From assembly GCA_008711295.1 (NCBI GenBank), contig VUYV01000015.1, positions 4,937,157 to 5,001,156 of the forward strand: a stretch of DNA of 64,000 bases, read 5' to 3'. Below the pieces are notes generated by a model. It saw only the letters and a program-made list of their open reading frames with translations, was not told the DNA's origin and did no database searches. Source of the stretch: Anarhynchus alexandrinus (Eukaryota; Chordata; Aves; Charadriiformes; Charadriidae). This document shows positions 38,343-51,602 of this stretch, in pieces (position 1 is the stretch's first letter; every line of letters begins with the position of its first letter). A program made the translations under genes and the position numbers.

Positions 38343-38543
38343 CCGAATCAGGCAAAATAGGCTCTGAATGCAGAGTGCCCAGCCCTCCTCCTGCTTCGGC
38401 TGCACAATTCGGATCCTTGAACCGACCTCAGTGGGAGAGCCGGTCCCACACACAGCCTTGGCCTGATCCAGGCTTCGGCTCTAGTTCCTCGATTTCCCAT
38501 CAGTCGAGGGAAACAAGGACGCAGCCTTAGCCGTCACGTCCGT
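38343..38543. promoter_or_regulatory. CpG-dense patch, candidate regulatory element
   Basis: I count about 12 CpG in 200 bp, including three within gccgtcacgtccg (38530-38542). It lies about 530 bp from the previous CpG patch. No exon or repeat explains it. Function is inference. Confidence 0.3.
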
Positions 38544-39584
38544 TAAGACTGCCAAATTTCTTCATGGGATTAGTACCACCTATTCTTTTTGTTGAAATAT
38601 TAGCTGCTGAGGATAGGCTAGTAAATGTGACTCTGAATGAGGAGCATGGTAGACACCTAATAGTTTGAGATAATTTAGCCCAATTGGCATTACATATCCT
38701 GGGACAAGATGAGTTTCCTTCATATGTTAAGACCAGTCGGACTAGCTAGATAGCTGAAAATTATCTTACCCTCTGCGTACGCTTGCCTATGCCTGTGCTC
38801 TGGGGGCAGGCTTTTAGTACCATTAGCTCCTTTCAACCACCGATATTCCCCGTATGACTCTTCTGGAAAGGCAACTGCAAATCCTGCAGGCAGGAGCTGG
38901 ATTTGACAGCACAATATTCCTGTAAGTCCGAAAACACAGACATCATTTCCTTGCTGATGTTGTATAATGAAGAGATTTACCTGCTAATGCCTTAAGAGAG
39001 AACATTTTCCTGCACAGGGCAAAGAATATAAAAAAAACATTCAATGCCTCGTGGTTAGAAGGAGATTAGTGCTTTCTGTGATTCAGTTCTTGTTCGTCTG
39101 CTCTGCTACGAGCTGGAGTCCCCTCCGAAGCAGATTAGGCAGTGTTGCCCTGTCTGCTCTGCTGCCTTGCTGGTTCCCCTGCCCTGCAGATGTGCGCAGG
39201 GAGGCACAATGCAGCTGGCAGAACAACTGAGGTTGGGGGGTAGGATTTAATTCCCCTGTGCAGTACATAAATAACATACTCTTTTACCTCACCTGGGAAG
39301 TGGCAGGCTTGGCCAACTTTTTGCCCAGTTACCTCGTCACTTCAATGTCATCGTAGATGCAGCTCACGTGCAGGGCTCTCCTGCCCCAGGAGAAGAGCTG
39401 TAGCACTCAGGGCTGGTTTGTGTAGCAGTTAAGGGCTTAGAGAGGTCAGCAGAGACTGGCATTTCTTGGTGCAAAACACTGTAAAAAGGGAAGATCTTGC
39501 CCAAAGGAGATGAAAGATGGAAAACAGCAATGAGAGTGGGAATTTGCTACAGAGGTCCCTGTTGCATGCAGCCTAAATAACGAG

Positions 39585-39790
39585 CTGAAGATCACACACA
39601 GGATGGGTGACAGAGGGCAGGGACCAATCTCACCTCTTAACTATCAGTTAGAAATTAAAAATAGCCTTCTCTTAAAAGATGTATCTCAGTTTCATACATG
39701 GGGAAACTGAGACACAGTGCTGTAGTAGCCCATCCATCATCCTGCAGTGAAATCAGCGGCAGCAGGAGATCTCCTGGTGCTTGGTTCCTC
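39585..39790 (-). mobile_element. Possible MIR-like SINE relics, two partial copies
   Basis: Text at 39696-39718 (tacatggggaaactgagacacag) resembles the reverse complement of the MIR core, and the following gcagtgaaatcagcggcagc and gagatctcctgg fit the next MIR segment loosely. Upstream, gatcacacacagg and tgacagagggcaggg (39590-39625) resemble the same later segment, so two partial copies may lie side by side. Identity is low by eye. Confidence 0.35.
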
Positions 39791-40898
39791 TTCCATAATC
39801 ACCATACCTTTGGGTAGATTTTGAAGTGGGGGCAACTGAGACCACCTCTCATTTGTTGTGACAACATTTGCTGAGAGCTGTGTGTTGCACAAGCAATAAG
39901 TGATTCAGAAAAAAGAAAGCATCATCTGAGTGATAGGGAGATCCATCGGTATTGGCTCACATGGCTGCAGAGTTGTCATGTTTCTTGAGTTATTTATAAG
40001 GTCAAAGGAAGACAGAGGAAAAACTACTTTCTTGACATCCTCACAGAGGCTCCGCGGTTTCTGTCATGTGTTCATGGCAGTGACCGTTTCACTTGAACCA
40101 GTGCTGGTGAGATTTAGGGATTTTTCATTCCCACATGTGTAATGAGCTGGAAAGTCTCAGTGCAGTTCTCACTTACTTAAGGTGAAAGTAAAGAGGCAAA
40201 ACAATAAACAGGTGTAAAGAATTAAGTGTCTCCTTCAGAAACCCTTTCAGGTTAGGGGTAAAGCCCATTAAAAGTCGCATACTAGTCAACGTAATTATCA
40301 TTTTCATTTACAGCTTTGGGCACTATGGTAATATAGATGATTTATAATGACAAATTCTAATAAAAAGTAATAAAAGGGCTTTCTTTAGAGGCAGGATTGA
40401 TAGATGAACTTTTGGATGACCAGACTATTATAACCAGACTGCTGGTCAGTTTTAAAGAAATTAAATTATTTTAATTAAAAGGTATTTTGTGATCGTAAAG
40501 AAAGTTTAAAATATACTCAGCTTGATGTAAACCCTTCTGTATTTTGATAAATCAGGATCCCCACATTTTCTGGGGATTTGTCAAATATTCACTGCCTGTA
40601 GAAATCACTACCTTTAGGTGTTTATACTTATCAATTTCTGTATTAGTTTCTTGAAAGAAGTACACTATGCTTCCGGAGTCTCCCAATGGATGCTCTTTAT
40701 GCAGCTTTCCAAGCAGCAGGATCTGGGCTTTGCTGGACAGCTTCAGCCCAGGAAGATGGGAATTTACCCAAGTAACAGGCAAACACAGTAAGCAACGGTG
40801 TCCTTTGCAAAATAAGCTGTGCTCCCAAAGTTTCTGCCTCTTGCCCACACAGTGAGCCAGAGGGCCTCTGCATGTCCCATCTGCCACCACCACCACCG

Positions 40899-41445
40899 AG
40901 GGAGGCTGAGCACGTGGGGCTCGATCCCGTCCTCGCAGCAGTTGTCACTCTTGTTTCATGGTGGCAGCAGGAGCTGGAAACCCACCTTCCGCTGAGGACC
41001 TGGGGAAATATTATGTCTTCACATCTGCAGCACTGGGACTCGGTACATTGTTTGTCTGTGTGTCTGCACGTCCGTCCGAAATTCCTCCCCAAGCAGCCCG
41101 AGCAAAAAGGGCTCTCCGAGCCTGACTGTGTTGGTCTAAGCTGGTGGTGCACTGAGGAAGCCTTATTAAGGCAAATGTTGTATTGGAAACAAGCAAACAA
41201 CAACAAAATACAGGTGGGCTTTCAGGTCTGCAGCCCTTTAATCCAGCCTGAAATAGCAGCAGACATCGAAGGTGCCTACAGGTTAAGAGCAATTGCTCTG
41301 AGTTTAACTTCATTACGTCGATCAGTCGGTCTGAGAAAAAAGGTTCCTGGTCCGTTCACAGCAGCGAAGGGGGCTAATAAGCAGAGAGGTGGTAAGGATG
41401 CTGGCCTCTGCGGGGCAGTGAGAGACAAGTAATACATGCAGAGCG
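40899..41445. promoter_or_regulatory. CpG-enriched, G+C-richer patch
   Basis: I count about 20 CpG in 550 bp, with a cluster at 41069-41078 (cacgtccgtccg). A 186-codon open frame on the plus strand (40872-41432) and a 169-codon frame on the minus strand (40697-41206) overlap here. Two overlapping open frames in a G+C-rich patch suggest reduced stop frequency rather than coding. It could be a weak CpG island of an unannotated non-coding transcript; that is inference. Confidence 0.3.
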
Positions 41446-42109
41446 TACAGGGAGAGCTTAATCTAATTCAGAATCTGCAAAAGCTTCTCTCTATTGATTG
41501 TCCAAAAAAAGTTTTTACAGCCTTGGAAGTTGGTGGTCTGGATTGTTCAGTTTTCTCAAATTCTTTTTCTTTTTTTTTTTTCTAGCACTGTCCTGCTATA
41601 ATTTCAAGACTTGCTTGCAATAAGATTAATTATTGGTCCAAAGGAGGTGTGCTTCACATCTGGGGAACAACTGTAATGCAAATGAACAGCAGAGCCAAAC
41701 TAAGACAACATCAGCGAAAGAGAATTTTATGCCTTACTAAAATTGCTATAATTGATGCCGTGAATTACCCAGTTATTTAAAATCAGACAGAATGATCGCA
41801 GAACAATCATTCTAACTCCAGCTGTGGACCAGGACACAGTGTCTGTATGCAGGAAATATGCAAAACAGAAGGATGGCCTCTGTCTCAATGTGTCTGAAAC
41901 ACATTTGTGAATGTTTTGGTCCAACTGTAAATAAGGACACATTCTACCTGAATCAGAATAAATACGTGTATGAAATACAGGTATGGTAGATTTAATGGTG
42001 ATGGCAGGTACGCAAAGCTGATTTCGGGAGGCAGAGAATGAGAAGGGAAGGCTGAGGAGCAAGCACTGTGGCTTAGCATTAAAGCATCAATTCAAGCCTC
42101 CTGACACAC

Positions 42110-42220
42110 GTGTGTAATCTGCTCTCGCCTGTCTCTTGTTCTTCTTGTTTGTAAAGCGGAAATAATGACAGTGACCTCTTCTGCCAAGTATTTTGCTCTG
42201 AAGGTGGTACTAGGTATCAT
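42110..42220 (+). mobile_element. Possible MIR-like core-SINE relic
   Basis: Text at 42146-42183 (ttcttgtttgtaaagcggaaataatgacagtgacctc, shown in part) parallels the conserved SINE segment with ctcatctgtaaaatgggg, ataatga and tacctc. It is followed at the expected place by a segment like aagcactttgag (aagtattttgctctgaaggtgg). Alignment is by eye only. Confidence 0.4.
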
Positions 42221-45200
42221 TCATAACAGATTTCCTTGAAATGAGTGGGGATATATGGGGTAAGAATATAAATATCATGGTTTGGCCTTCCTTAAAGAGA
42301 TGGGATTGCTTTTCTGGTGGAGAGGAATGTTTCATTGACTCAAAGGCCGTGTGAAGTTGGACTTTGGAGTCATGAACCTGTTTCAGGTTCTGCCTTAGAA
42401 CAGCAGCAAAACAGTTTCACAGTCTGAAATGAACCTGAGAGGGACAGCTTTTGCTCCCCATCCCCAGCAGAAAATCTTTTTCCTGAGCAGCTCCCAAGAT
42501 CTCAAGATGATTCAAAACTTTGCCCTTGGTCAAATTTGATTTATTTATCTGTATTTAATTCCTCTCACACACATAGGGAGAGAACAATTAAAACTGAAGT
42601 GCAGGGTACTATTGAAACTGAAATGCTGTGTTTATATATCTCGTTTCTGTAGTATTAACATAAGAAGTTACACATTACATCATTTCTTTCCAGATCATTT
42701 TGCGTGGGGTACCAAATCTGTCAGCCTGGCTGCATTCCAGCTTTTTTTTATGCCAGCGTGAATTCTGGCTCTCCCTCAAGTCTTTTCTTTGATACGTTTG
42801 TGGGGTTTTCTTCTCTGCTTAGTTGTTCAGTGTTTGCTGCTTTTCACCCCCGAAGAAGTTTAAGTGATATTTGTGTAAAAGGGCCAACCTTGCAGATGCT
42901 TATTGCGTCTAAGTAAATTCACTTGTGTGCAACTGTATTGAAAATAGCCTTGCGTTAGAGTCTGAACTGGTCGTCCTACATGTGTTTTCCCATTGTCTTT
43001 AGTGGGAACATTTCCTGTGTAAGATGCATTTGTGAACCATAACTTTTCTTGATACTTTTTAAAGCACTTCAGTCTGGGTTTTACAAGCCGCCTTTCAGTG
43101 AAGAAAACGTTTAGAAGTGTTCATAACATTTCTTGTGGAGCTCAGCCTGACATTGCCCGCACCGTGCAATGAGGTTTGCATTTTGCATCAAGGATAATGG
43201 GGTGTTTAAAGACAGGACTGATTGTCACTAGTCCCCTCTGGCTGTCTTTTGATAAACAAAACCTTCTCATCATCAAATTTTAAAACAATCTTACAAATAC
43301 CAGTCAACCTCAATAGACTAATGAGATCTCATTTATTCCAGACTCCTTACATATGCTCTGTAATGCTTAAATTTCTGCATCGAGTAGGTCTATTCAGGAA
43401 TCCTCTAGTAAAACATTATCATCAGAGAATTAATATTCTTGGAAATTTAAATTGATAATGTTGCTCTGTTTTGAATTATTTCATTATTTATAGTTTTGAA
43501 TAATTGAAATACCATATTTCTGGCAGAAGGGAAAGAACAAAATACACAATTTTTAGTTTAGAAATGACCTTTTGTTCTTTTGAATTTAAAAGTTTTAAAA
43601 TTATCAAAATCAAAGGAAAATAAGCCATTTCAAGCCTAAAAAAGGAAAAAAAAAAATCTGTTCAGGTATTCCAAATTAAGTTTGGCAAGGTCACCCCATG
43701 ATTTTAAGATTTGTACTTTCATCTTGTGAGCCAGGAGAGGAAACCACTGTGAAGTCTCAAAGTCAAATTCCTTCGTCTCCGGTTCCAGTGGGTTTCTTGA
43801 AGACAGTTTCGGTTCATCCTGCGTTTTAAGCTAATTTTAACCAAAATGCCAAACGGAAACAATTGCCTCACTTAAGTATCCTGTTAAAAAGTTACAGCAA
43901 CTCATCAAAGCTAATCATGTGCATTGTGTTTATTCACAGTATATAGAGACAGTTGCCTCTAGAGGGCAAGTCATTGCATCTATTTTGGAACTATTCTAGG
44001 AAGAAATTTATTATTCCCAGGAGTTTCTAGTATCTATATGAGTTGCTCTTAATTATAGGGAAAACCAAGGTGGTTCTCTAAGTCAGATGCTTCACTTCTG
44101 TATGGTTAAACCCAGGTGAGATATATCCCAGCCTTAGTAATGTAAATAGGTGGCAAAAGATTTTTGAGAGATTCTTTGGGTTTGTTTTGCCATAATCTCA
44201 TTTTATGCCCTGAGCACTGAACATAGATAATTCAGCCAACTGAATGACCCAGTTGATATGAAGCTTTGCAAAAAATTCCTCATCAGATAAAGTTTTGATC
44301 TTGCAGCAACTTTTAGCCGGTGTGTTCCAAAGGACTTCAACAGATGGTGATTTGCGCTGGGAGGATCAGCCCCACTCACTGTTTGGAAGGGAGTAATGTC
44401 AGCTTCACAGAAAACAGTTTGAGAAGATAATTGGAACTGGTAATGCTTTAAAGATTTCTGTAAGGGGGAGCCAAAAGGGAGCATATATCAGGAGGAAAAA
44501 TATCTGGGATGAATTTTAAATTTCCTTTTAAATTCTGAGCTCCATTTAAATAAGCATATATTCCTTTCACCTTCTGTGGAAGACATCTCAAAAGTCTTCT
44601 TTGTGATAACTGCCTATTTCTGACTTGTAATGACAGCCAGTACTTTCTGTTTCTATCACTGCACGTAGCACCTAGTAACCAGCTGTGTGGTCCAGGTGCT
44701 TTTGCTGGTTTCCCTGCAGAAAGGATGAAAAAAACCCAACCTTTCCAATCCAATCTTTATAGATCCCTGAAATGTTAAATCTAGTAAAGTTATCATATTC
44801 TTTTATTAAGGAGGTCACTAGTTTCCTGAGGCTTTTTCATTCATCTTCAGAGTTGAATTCTGGCATTTACTAAATCAAGTATTGGTTGCAAATTAGGAAA
44901 GAAAGAAGCAAAATGAGATGCAGCCTGGAGTCTCTGCTTGAAGGTTGAAAGTTTAAATACCGTTTTGGGTACAAAGCCATGCTGAACTCCATATGTCATT
45001 GCCTTTGCACAGTAGCTAGGTGTCTACTCTTCCAGTTTGTGCAGGACACTGCTCACAAACCAGGATATGGCCGTTTCAGCTGGAGTCTGCTTTAGTAATG
45101 AACATCTTCCCCACCTGTTAATATTTCATGTAAGTAAATGGAGCTCCTCGAACCAGGGGAAAGCAGAAAAGCTCAGAGGGGGTGTAGTAAGAAAAAGTGG

Positions 45201-48200
45201 ACCTGTGAAGAGGTCAAAGGCTTGAAAGTGGCTAAGGAGAGTGATATGTAGCTGCAGTACCTCTGCAATGTGCCCTGAGGAGTGAGGTATGGTCTTTGAG
45301 TGAACTGGTACAAATTAAATAATTGCTATGCTCTTCAAGCCTAACACCCTTTGAGTAAAACTGGCCATCCCCATGATTTCTGTAAGCTGTAGGTACTGGC
45401 TCAAAATATTGTCAGTTTTGCACAAGGATGTCTTATGGACTGAAATACTTGCTTCATGCCAGAATGAGCAGATCAAAAATCAAAGTAGACTTTTGCACCC
45501 TCAGGAGGTCCAAGAGACAACCTTGGAAACAGAGCTACTGTTTGGGCATGAAAATGTGCATTAATGCTCTCTTTGCTGAACTGTCATGTCAAGAGGGATA
45601 TCTGCACAGAGCAGGCACACAGTGGGCCATATAAACTAAACCCTTTTCTACCAAGGACCAGAGGCTGCATGAGACTCAAAGAAGCTCACGGAAGTTTAAA
45701 TGGCAACTGGAGTTTGGGGACCTGACTCCCAAACCCAGCCTGTTAGGCAATTTTTAAGAATATGTAACATGCCCCCAGACTATCAAAGCTATTCTTATTT
45801 CAAGAATGAGAGAAGGGTTACACCACTTGCCATTTGTGTGGAATCATCCAGCTGCAGGAGGACTTGCCTGGGATGTGTGAAACAAGGGTTCTCCTAAGCT
45901 GTAACATAGCTCAACTTGTATTTTGGGGAAGTGCCCCAACCACTAAAGTGCCGTCAGGGCTGGAGGGGAGCACCCCACGCTTCCCAGCAGAAACTGGGCT
46001 CCTACCGAGGACCGAGGAACATCCTTCTCCTCAGCCCAGGGAATGGCTTAACCTCCCTGGGGTCATCATAGCTGTTATTATTTCTCTCCATGGCACTTTA
46101 AACTTCATTTTCCTCTCCCCAGAGAGGCACAAATTCAAAACAAGATGTGGAGGAGCACGTTCCAAACTGGCCTGGCCCTAGGGCCAAATGCAGGGTGGAG
46201 CAGTGGTACCGGTGGCAGCCCTTGGAGGTCTAAGCCACCTCAGCCACCTTTATTCTTGGGAAACTCCCGGTTTTCTGCTGCTGCTACAGCTTCCCTTTCT
46301 TAAGTCACAGAGCATTGCACTGGTTGGTCAGATAAAGAAACTCTCTGTGGTTTTTTTAGACAGGGAATAAAGATTTAGACTCCTGTCTAAATAACAAACA
46401 GACAAATCTTTTGCTGTCAGCTCAGTAGTGCCTCAAAATCCACTTTTTAATACATAGAAATGTAATAGGAGTTCAGCTCCTGGTTTCTGCTACTGCAGGA
46501 GTTTTTGCACTGAAATCCCTGGGCTAACGGCAAGGCACTAAAGAACCGAAATAAAAAATCTCCTAAAAATCTTTAACTTATGTTCTTTTGGCAAGTGAGT
46601 GTATTCCTGCCTCGAGAGAGTCGTGTACTGAGTAAGATATTTTCTCTAACCCCTATGGGAAGAGCAGATAACTACCTGCTTTACAGCCCTCTCTGTTCGC
46701 AGGGTTTGTCATTTGTGTGCGATAAAGGAAAATGCCATATTGACGGCAATTAGTCTTTCTTTTTTCTTTCTTTTTTTTTTTTTGTGTGAAAATAAAGTTA
46801 AAGAAACTAAAAGTTTGTTTTAGAGGGAGTGTGTAGTTTTCTTAAGATCATTGTTCTTTATCATAGAAATGTTTTTTTCCTTTCCACTCTCGGTAACAAA
46901 AAAGAAAGGGGGAGGGGGGAAAAGTGTTAAAATTAACTGTTACCCTGAAAAAAAATTTTGTAAAAGTTTAACTGGCCCTTGTTACCATAATTTCTGAATG
47001 CTAATCAGAATTGGGTCTATTCTGTCATCATCTCTGAGGGAGGGTGATGCATCCCTTGTCATTTGATGTTACAATGAGAGGTGCTGGCAGTTGGGCTACA
47101 GATATTTTAGATCCAGTTTATTAACGCCTTCCCATTTGTGCTGATCCCTGTCCACTGTAAAATTTATCCCAGTAGGACCTCTAGACCCAGTGTGCCCCTG
47201 TAATCCTGTCTGGGGGCAGCCTTTCAGCTGCATACAGCACCCTAAGCTCAAACACAGCCTAGAAGGATGTGCTGGAAGAGCTTTGTCCTCCAGCTTCTGG
47301 GCACATGCAGAGACACCTCACTGGAGATCATGTCCGGAATAGGAGCTGCTTATTTTATCAGCCCTCCAGAAGGAAGAAACTTTTTGTTTAGGTGAAAGGA
47401 GGGAAGAATTGAACTTAGTTGCATAGCGGTCCTTGCTGTAACAAAAGCCCTCATCAAAGTGCTATTTCGGACTCATTTAAATTGAGAGGGAAGTTTATAA
47501 TACATAGCTCTAATATTTTCTGTTTAAGAATAGCAAATCTCTGTCTGTTGTAACACAAGTTATATTTTGCTAGCTTTCAAACTCTGGGAGATTTGAAGTA
47601 CTCTTTCATTATAAGCCAGCGATGGATCCAATTAGAGAAAATGGTCACTATTTTTCTTTCTTTACTTCCTTTCCTACCCAAATCTGAAGTTTAAAATAAT
47701 TCATCCAGAACTACTTGATAGTCATTAGACAGTCTTTCAGCTAGTTTACAGAGAGATATTTCTATAGAAAAACATTTGCAACAGTTTGAGAAGGGGGTAC
47801 TATATTATTATCATCAGTATTCTTGATATTCTGAATTACTTTTTACAGGCAAGAGAATGTTTGGAAACTGTAGAAAAACATTTTCAGTCAACTCAAAGTT
47901 ATAAAATACGAAAGAAACCATACACGAACATGTGTATGTGTATATTTCTCTATATATGGATACATCCCAAAACATGCTGCAGAACAAATACATGTAAGAG
48001 TATTACAAGCAGTAACAGATATTGCAGAAGCAACTGACGTAGGTCAGTTCAATGTGTAACCAGTTCATTTTGAGATATTCAGTCAGCTCTGCTAACAATA
48101 TCATAGATGATTAAAGCAGCAAAAATAGACAGTGACTTCCATGACAAAAGGCACACCTGGCATAAAGCTTGTTGAAATGCCCTAATGAAACAGCGTCTAA

Positions 48201-50929
48201 CTGGCACACACCAGTAGGTTGACCCCCCAAATATTCTGTTAAAAATCTATGAAGTTCAAACCTTTTTTTGTCAAAAACAAGGGAGGTTCGTGATGAACTC
48301 TGACTGACATCCTTGTTCCCAGAAGCTAAAAACACCAGCCCTGCATTCCCATGCATCCAGCTCTGCTGCCCGTAGCCCCCAGGCCATAACTCAGAACAAG
48401 GGCTTCATGCCTAAGTTTAAATAAGAAAATTAATTGCACTGGGTTCTTCAAGCAGACAAGAGGTCTGCACAGCCCATGGGAGACTTCTCACTGGCAACAT
48501 GGCGGTCTTTGAGGTGTGATGGTTTCTGTCTCCATACTGCTGCTGCTGTACCAACCCATGGGGACTGCCATCAGCAGCAAAAAGCAGCCTGCAGCCACGC
48601 TAATGAAGCCCCTTATTGTTCAAGGTGGGGTGGCCACATCCAAACTTGCTCACCAGGAATGGTCCTTGGCCATCACGCCTCCTGAAACCATGGTCAGATA
48701 CTGTCAGTTTATTAATTCAGGTCAAAATGGTGGCAACCATCTTGAAAAAAGAAATAAAAAAACCCTGTACAGATAATGAAGTTCTGCTGTCTGGAATTGT
48801 TGCCTGGCTTTGTTTGACTCACTAATGAAGATCTCACTGGAGATGTTCTGAGCACCACTGAAGTAAACACCAGTGAACGTGCAGACTTTGTCCTTCAAAG
48901 CATCTGTTTCACTTTTACTCACTTGCCAATCTTTTAATGTTATTTCAGCTCACTTTAAGAATTAAACCCAACTGTGTGCATCAGCGGGAGTGGGCATGAA
49001 CACAAGGTTAGGGTGGGGTTATCCATCCAACCTCACTGCTCTCCCAGCTGCACGCACGCTGGTACCCAGCAAAAAACCCACCCCATCACCTCCCCTCCCA
49101 CTTCTGTGGAACTTGGAGCAGAGTGACAGGGCTGGAGGGACCTTGAAGTTTTTGTGATTGCTCCTGCTGCTGGCTGATTTTCAGAGCAAGTGGCATTCCT
49201 CTTCCCCTTCTTCCTTGCCACCTGTGCCTCCTTTTAATCCCTGCTGTTGAATTAACTGCTTTCAAACTTGAGGAAAGTTTCACATTTGATCACCAGAAAA
49301 AAAAAAAAAGTCCTCCCTGACATGAAGGGCAAATGAAACGTTGATCATTGCGGCTCTGGTGACAGGTGCCGAGTGCCAGAGGCAACTGTCACTTTGCTGT
49401 GTCCCAGGTTCACGGAGCACCTAGTGAAGCCCTGCTAAATGCCACTGCTGGAATATGAGCGAGAAAAAAAGAAATCCTTCCTTCAACAGGTACCTTTAAC
49501 CTGTTCATGGCTGTCAGACCTGCATTTGGCTATGCAGAAGGTTCACAGAAAGCTATCGAGAAAATATAAATATATCTAAGGATAAGAAACCTTTTTTGCC
49601 CATCAAACAGTCAGCAAAATAAAACTTTTCATAGCTCAAGGGTGCTGCCAGATGCCTCATTTTTCTGCACTTTCCATCACATGGCTGGCACTGGTGTTTG
49701 CCCTCTGTGAAACAGAAGGGGAATTCCCATAGCCAGAATTTCACAATGTCCATGAAAAAGTCATGAATTGCTGGAAATTTTAGGCAGCAAATACCCATTA
49801 GTGAAGGGTGCCATACTGCATCAGTGTGAAAAAACCCCAAATACTAAAAGACTGAGGAGCAGGCAAATTCAGATGATTAATGGGACAAATTTTGATGGCA
49901 GAAGGAATTTTGCACTGGCACAAAGCACTTTGGGAAGAGAACAATTCTTCCTGTTTCTTCCAAAGAAGCTCATGAGCATTTCCATATGTATGCTTTGTGT
50001 AAAGACAGCTCCAATACATATTCAATTAAATACTATGACCTATAGGTGTTAGCCTAGATTTTATTTTGCTTGCTTGTAAGAAGTTCTACAAACAGCATCT
50101 TCTGATGTAGGACAGGAGATGAGAAAACTGCAGAGTTCCAATGTCAAACAGGGCACTTGATCTTGCCTTTGGATGACTGATAGCCGAATTCCACAAAAAG
50201 TTAACTTGAAGTAAGTAGCCTAAGTTTTTATCTGTTTATATTATACCATCATCAGCCTCATTTCCCCAGCTATAATTACAGTGGTAACTCCACTATCGCT
50301 CTAGCTATATACGGAAAGAAAACATTTGCATATGTCACATTAGCCATTATGTGCAGAAATGCTGCATTTCCATAGATAATTGTCATATCTGAATGTCAGA
50401 GAAATTAGATATGCAGAGACCTGAAATAAAAAGTAAAACACACAAAACTGAATTTGTATGAAGGAGTTCAATGAAGTCTAGGCTCAGACCTGAGTTGAAG
50501 CTTCAATAACTTTGTCATCTTCAAAATCTGAATTTTAATTCACAAGTAGGAGTCTAGATAACAAGGCAAAAAAGATATTCTCTCCTCATTGCAATAAAGA
50601 TTTTAGAAGCATGAAGACAGTGACAAGCCTCATCCCAAAGGGCTTACAAATAACTTTTTTACTAGATGGATGGCTCTATCTGCCTGGATGAATGTGCATC
50701 AACTCTAAGTGAAGCTTTAAGGCTAACATGCTTCTAATTATTTTTTTTTAATATTTTTTCCTTTTCATAGTATTACAGCTATGGGAGATAAGTAATAAAA
50801 GCACAACCATATGCATGCAGTAATTATTTTCTCAAAAATGGTTAAATTAATATTTTGTTTCCTTTTTTATATTACCACTTGCTTCATGACTCTCTAACAA
50901 GACACAGTTAGAATTGTCTCTCCAAGACT

Positions 50930-51076
50930 TGCCTTCCCTCTCCTTCCTCTTCCCCCTTCCATCCCCCTACCATTTCCTTTCCTCTTCCTCCTCCCATCTT
51001 CCTTTCCCTTCCTCTCTTCTGTCTTATCTTACACCTTCCCTTCCCTTCCCTTCCCTTCCCTTCCCCCCCCTCCCTT
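50930..51076. repeat. Polypyrimidine tract, (CCTTC)n at its end
   Basis: About 147 bp, almost entirely C and T on the plus strand. It becomes a regular ttccc repeat at 51033-51064, then a C run, and then meets the gap at 51077. Such tracts can form triplex DNA and commonly stop polymerases, which explains the gap. Confidence 0.9.
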
Positions 51077-51602
51077 NNNNNNNNNNNNNNNNNNNNNNNN
51101 NNNNNNNNNNNNNNNNNNNNNNNNNNNNNNNNNNNNNNNNNNNNNNNNNNNNNNNNNNNNNNNNNNNNNNNNNNNNNNNNNNNNNNNNNNNNNNNNNNNN
51201 NNNNNNNNNNNNNNNNNNNNNNNNNNNNNNNNNNNNNNNNNNNNNNNNNNNNNNNNNNNNNNNNNNNNNNNNNNNNNNNNNNNNNNNNNNNNNNNNNNNN
51301 NNNNNNNNNNNNNNNNNNNNNNNNNNNNNNNNNNNNNNNNNNNNNNNNNNNNNNNNNNNNNNNNNNNNNNNNNNNNNNNNNNNNNNNNNNNNNNNNNNNN
51401 NNNNNNNNNNNNNNNNNNNNNNNNNNNNNNNNNNNNNNNNNNNNNNNNNNNNNNNNNNNNNNNNNNNNNNNNNNNNNNNNNNNNNNNNNNNNNNNNNNNN
51501 NNNNNNNNNNNNNNNNNNNNNNNNNNNNNNNNNNNNNNNNNNNNNNNNNNNNNNNNNNNNNNNNNNNNNNNNNNNNNNNNNNNNNNNNNNNNNNNNNNNN
51601 NN
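51077..51602. other. Assembly gap, 526 N
   Basis: The left side is the polypyrimidine tract and the right side resumes in unique DNA (acacaggacatgaagg). The long open frames that cross it are artefacts of N translation. The missing sequence is probably more CT repeat, but this cannot be shown. Confidence 0.95.

Larger units (their letters stand above)
35817..51076. other. Non-coding stretch with CpG clusters, no gene seen
   Basis: About 15 kb of unique DNA without CR1. It contains three CpG clusters (37471-37810, 38343-38543, 40899-41445), two MIR-like relics (39585-39790 and 42110-42220), short T runs near 41569-41582 and 46767-46784, a G-rich patch near 46907-46919, an A run near 49297-49310 and a polypyrimidine tract from 50930. 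The longest open frame (40872-41432, plus) has no family I recognise and overlaps an antisense frame of similar length, so I do not call a gene. Confidence 0.55.

Noticed and set aside
40872..41432. 186-codon open frame on the plus strand as a gene
   Set aside because: No recognisable domain and no splice context, and a 169-codon antisense frame overlaps it. A CpG-rich patch with fewer stop codons explains it better.
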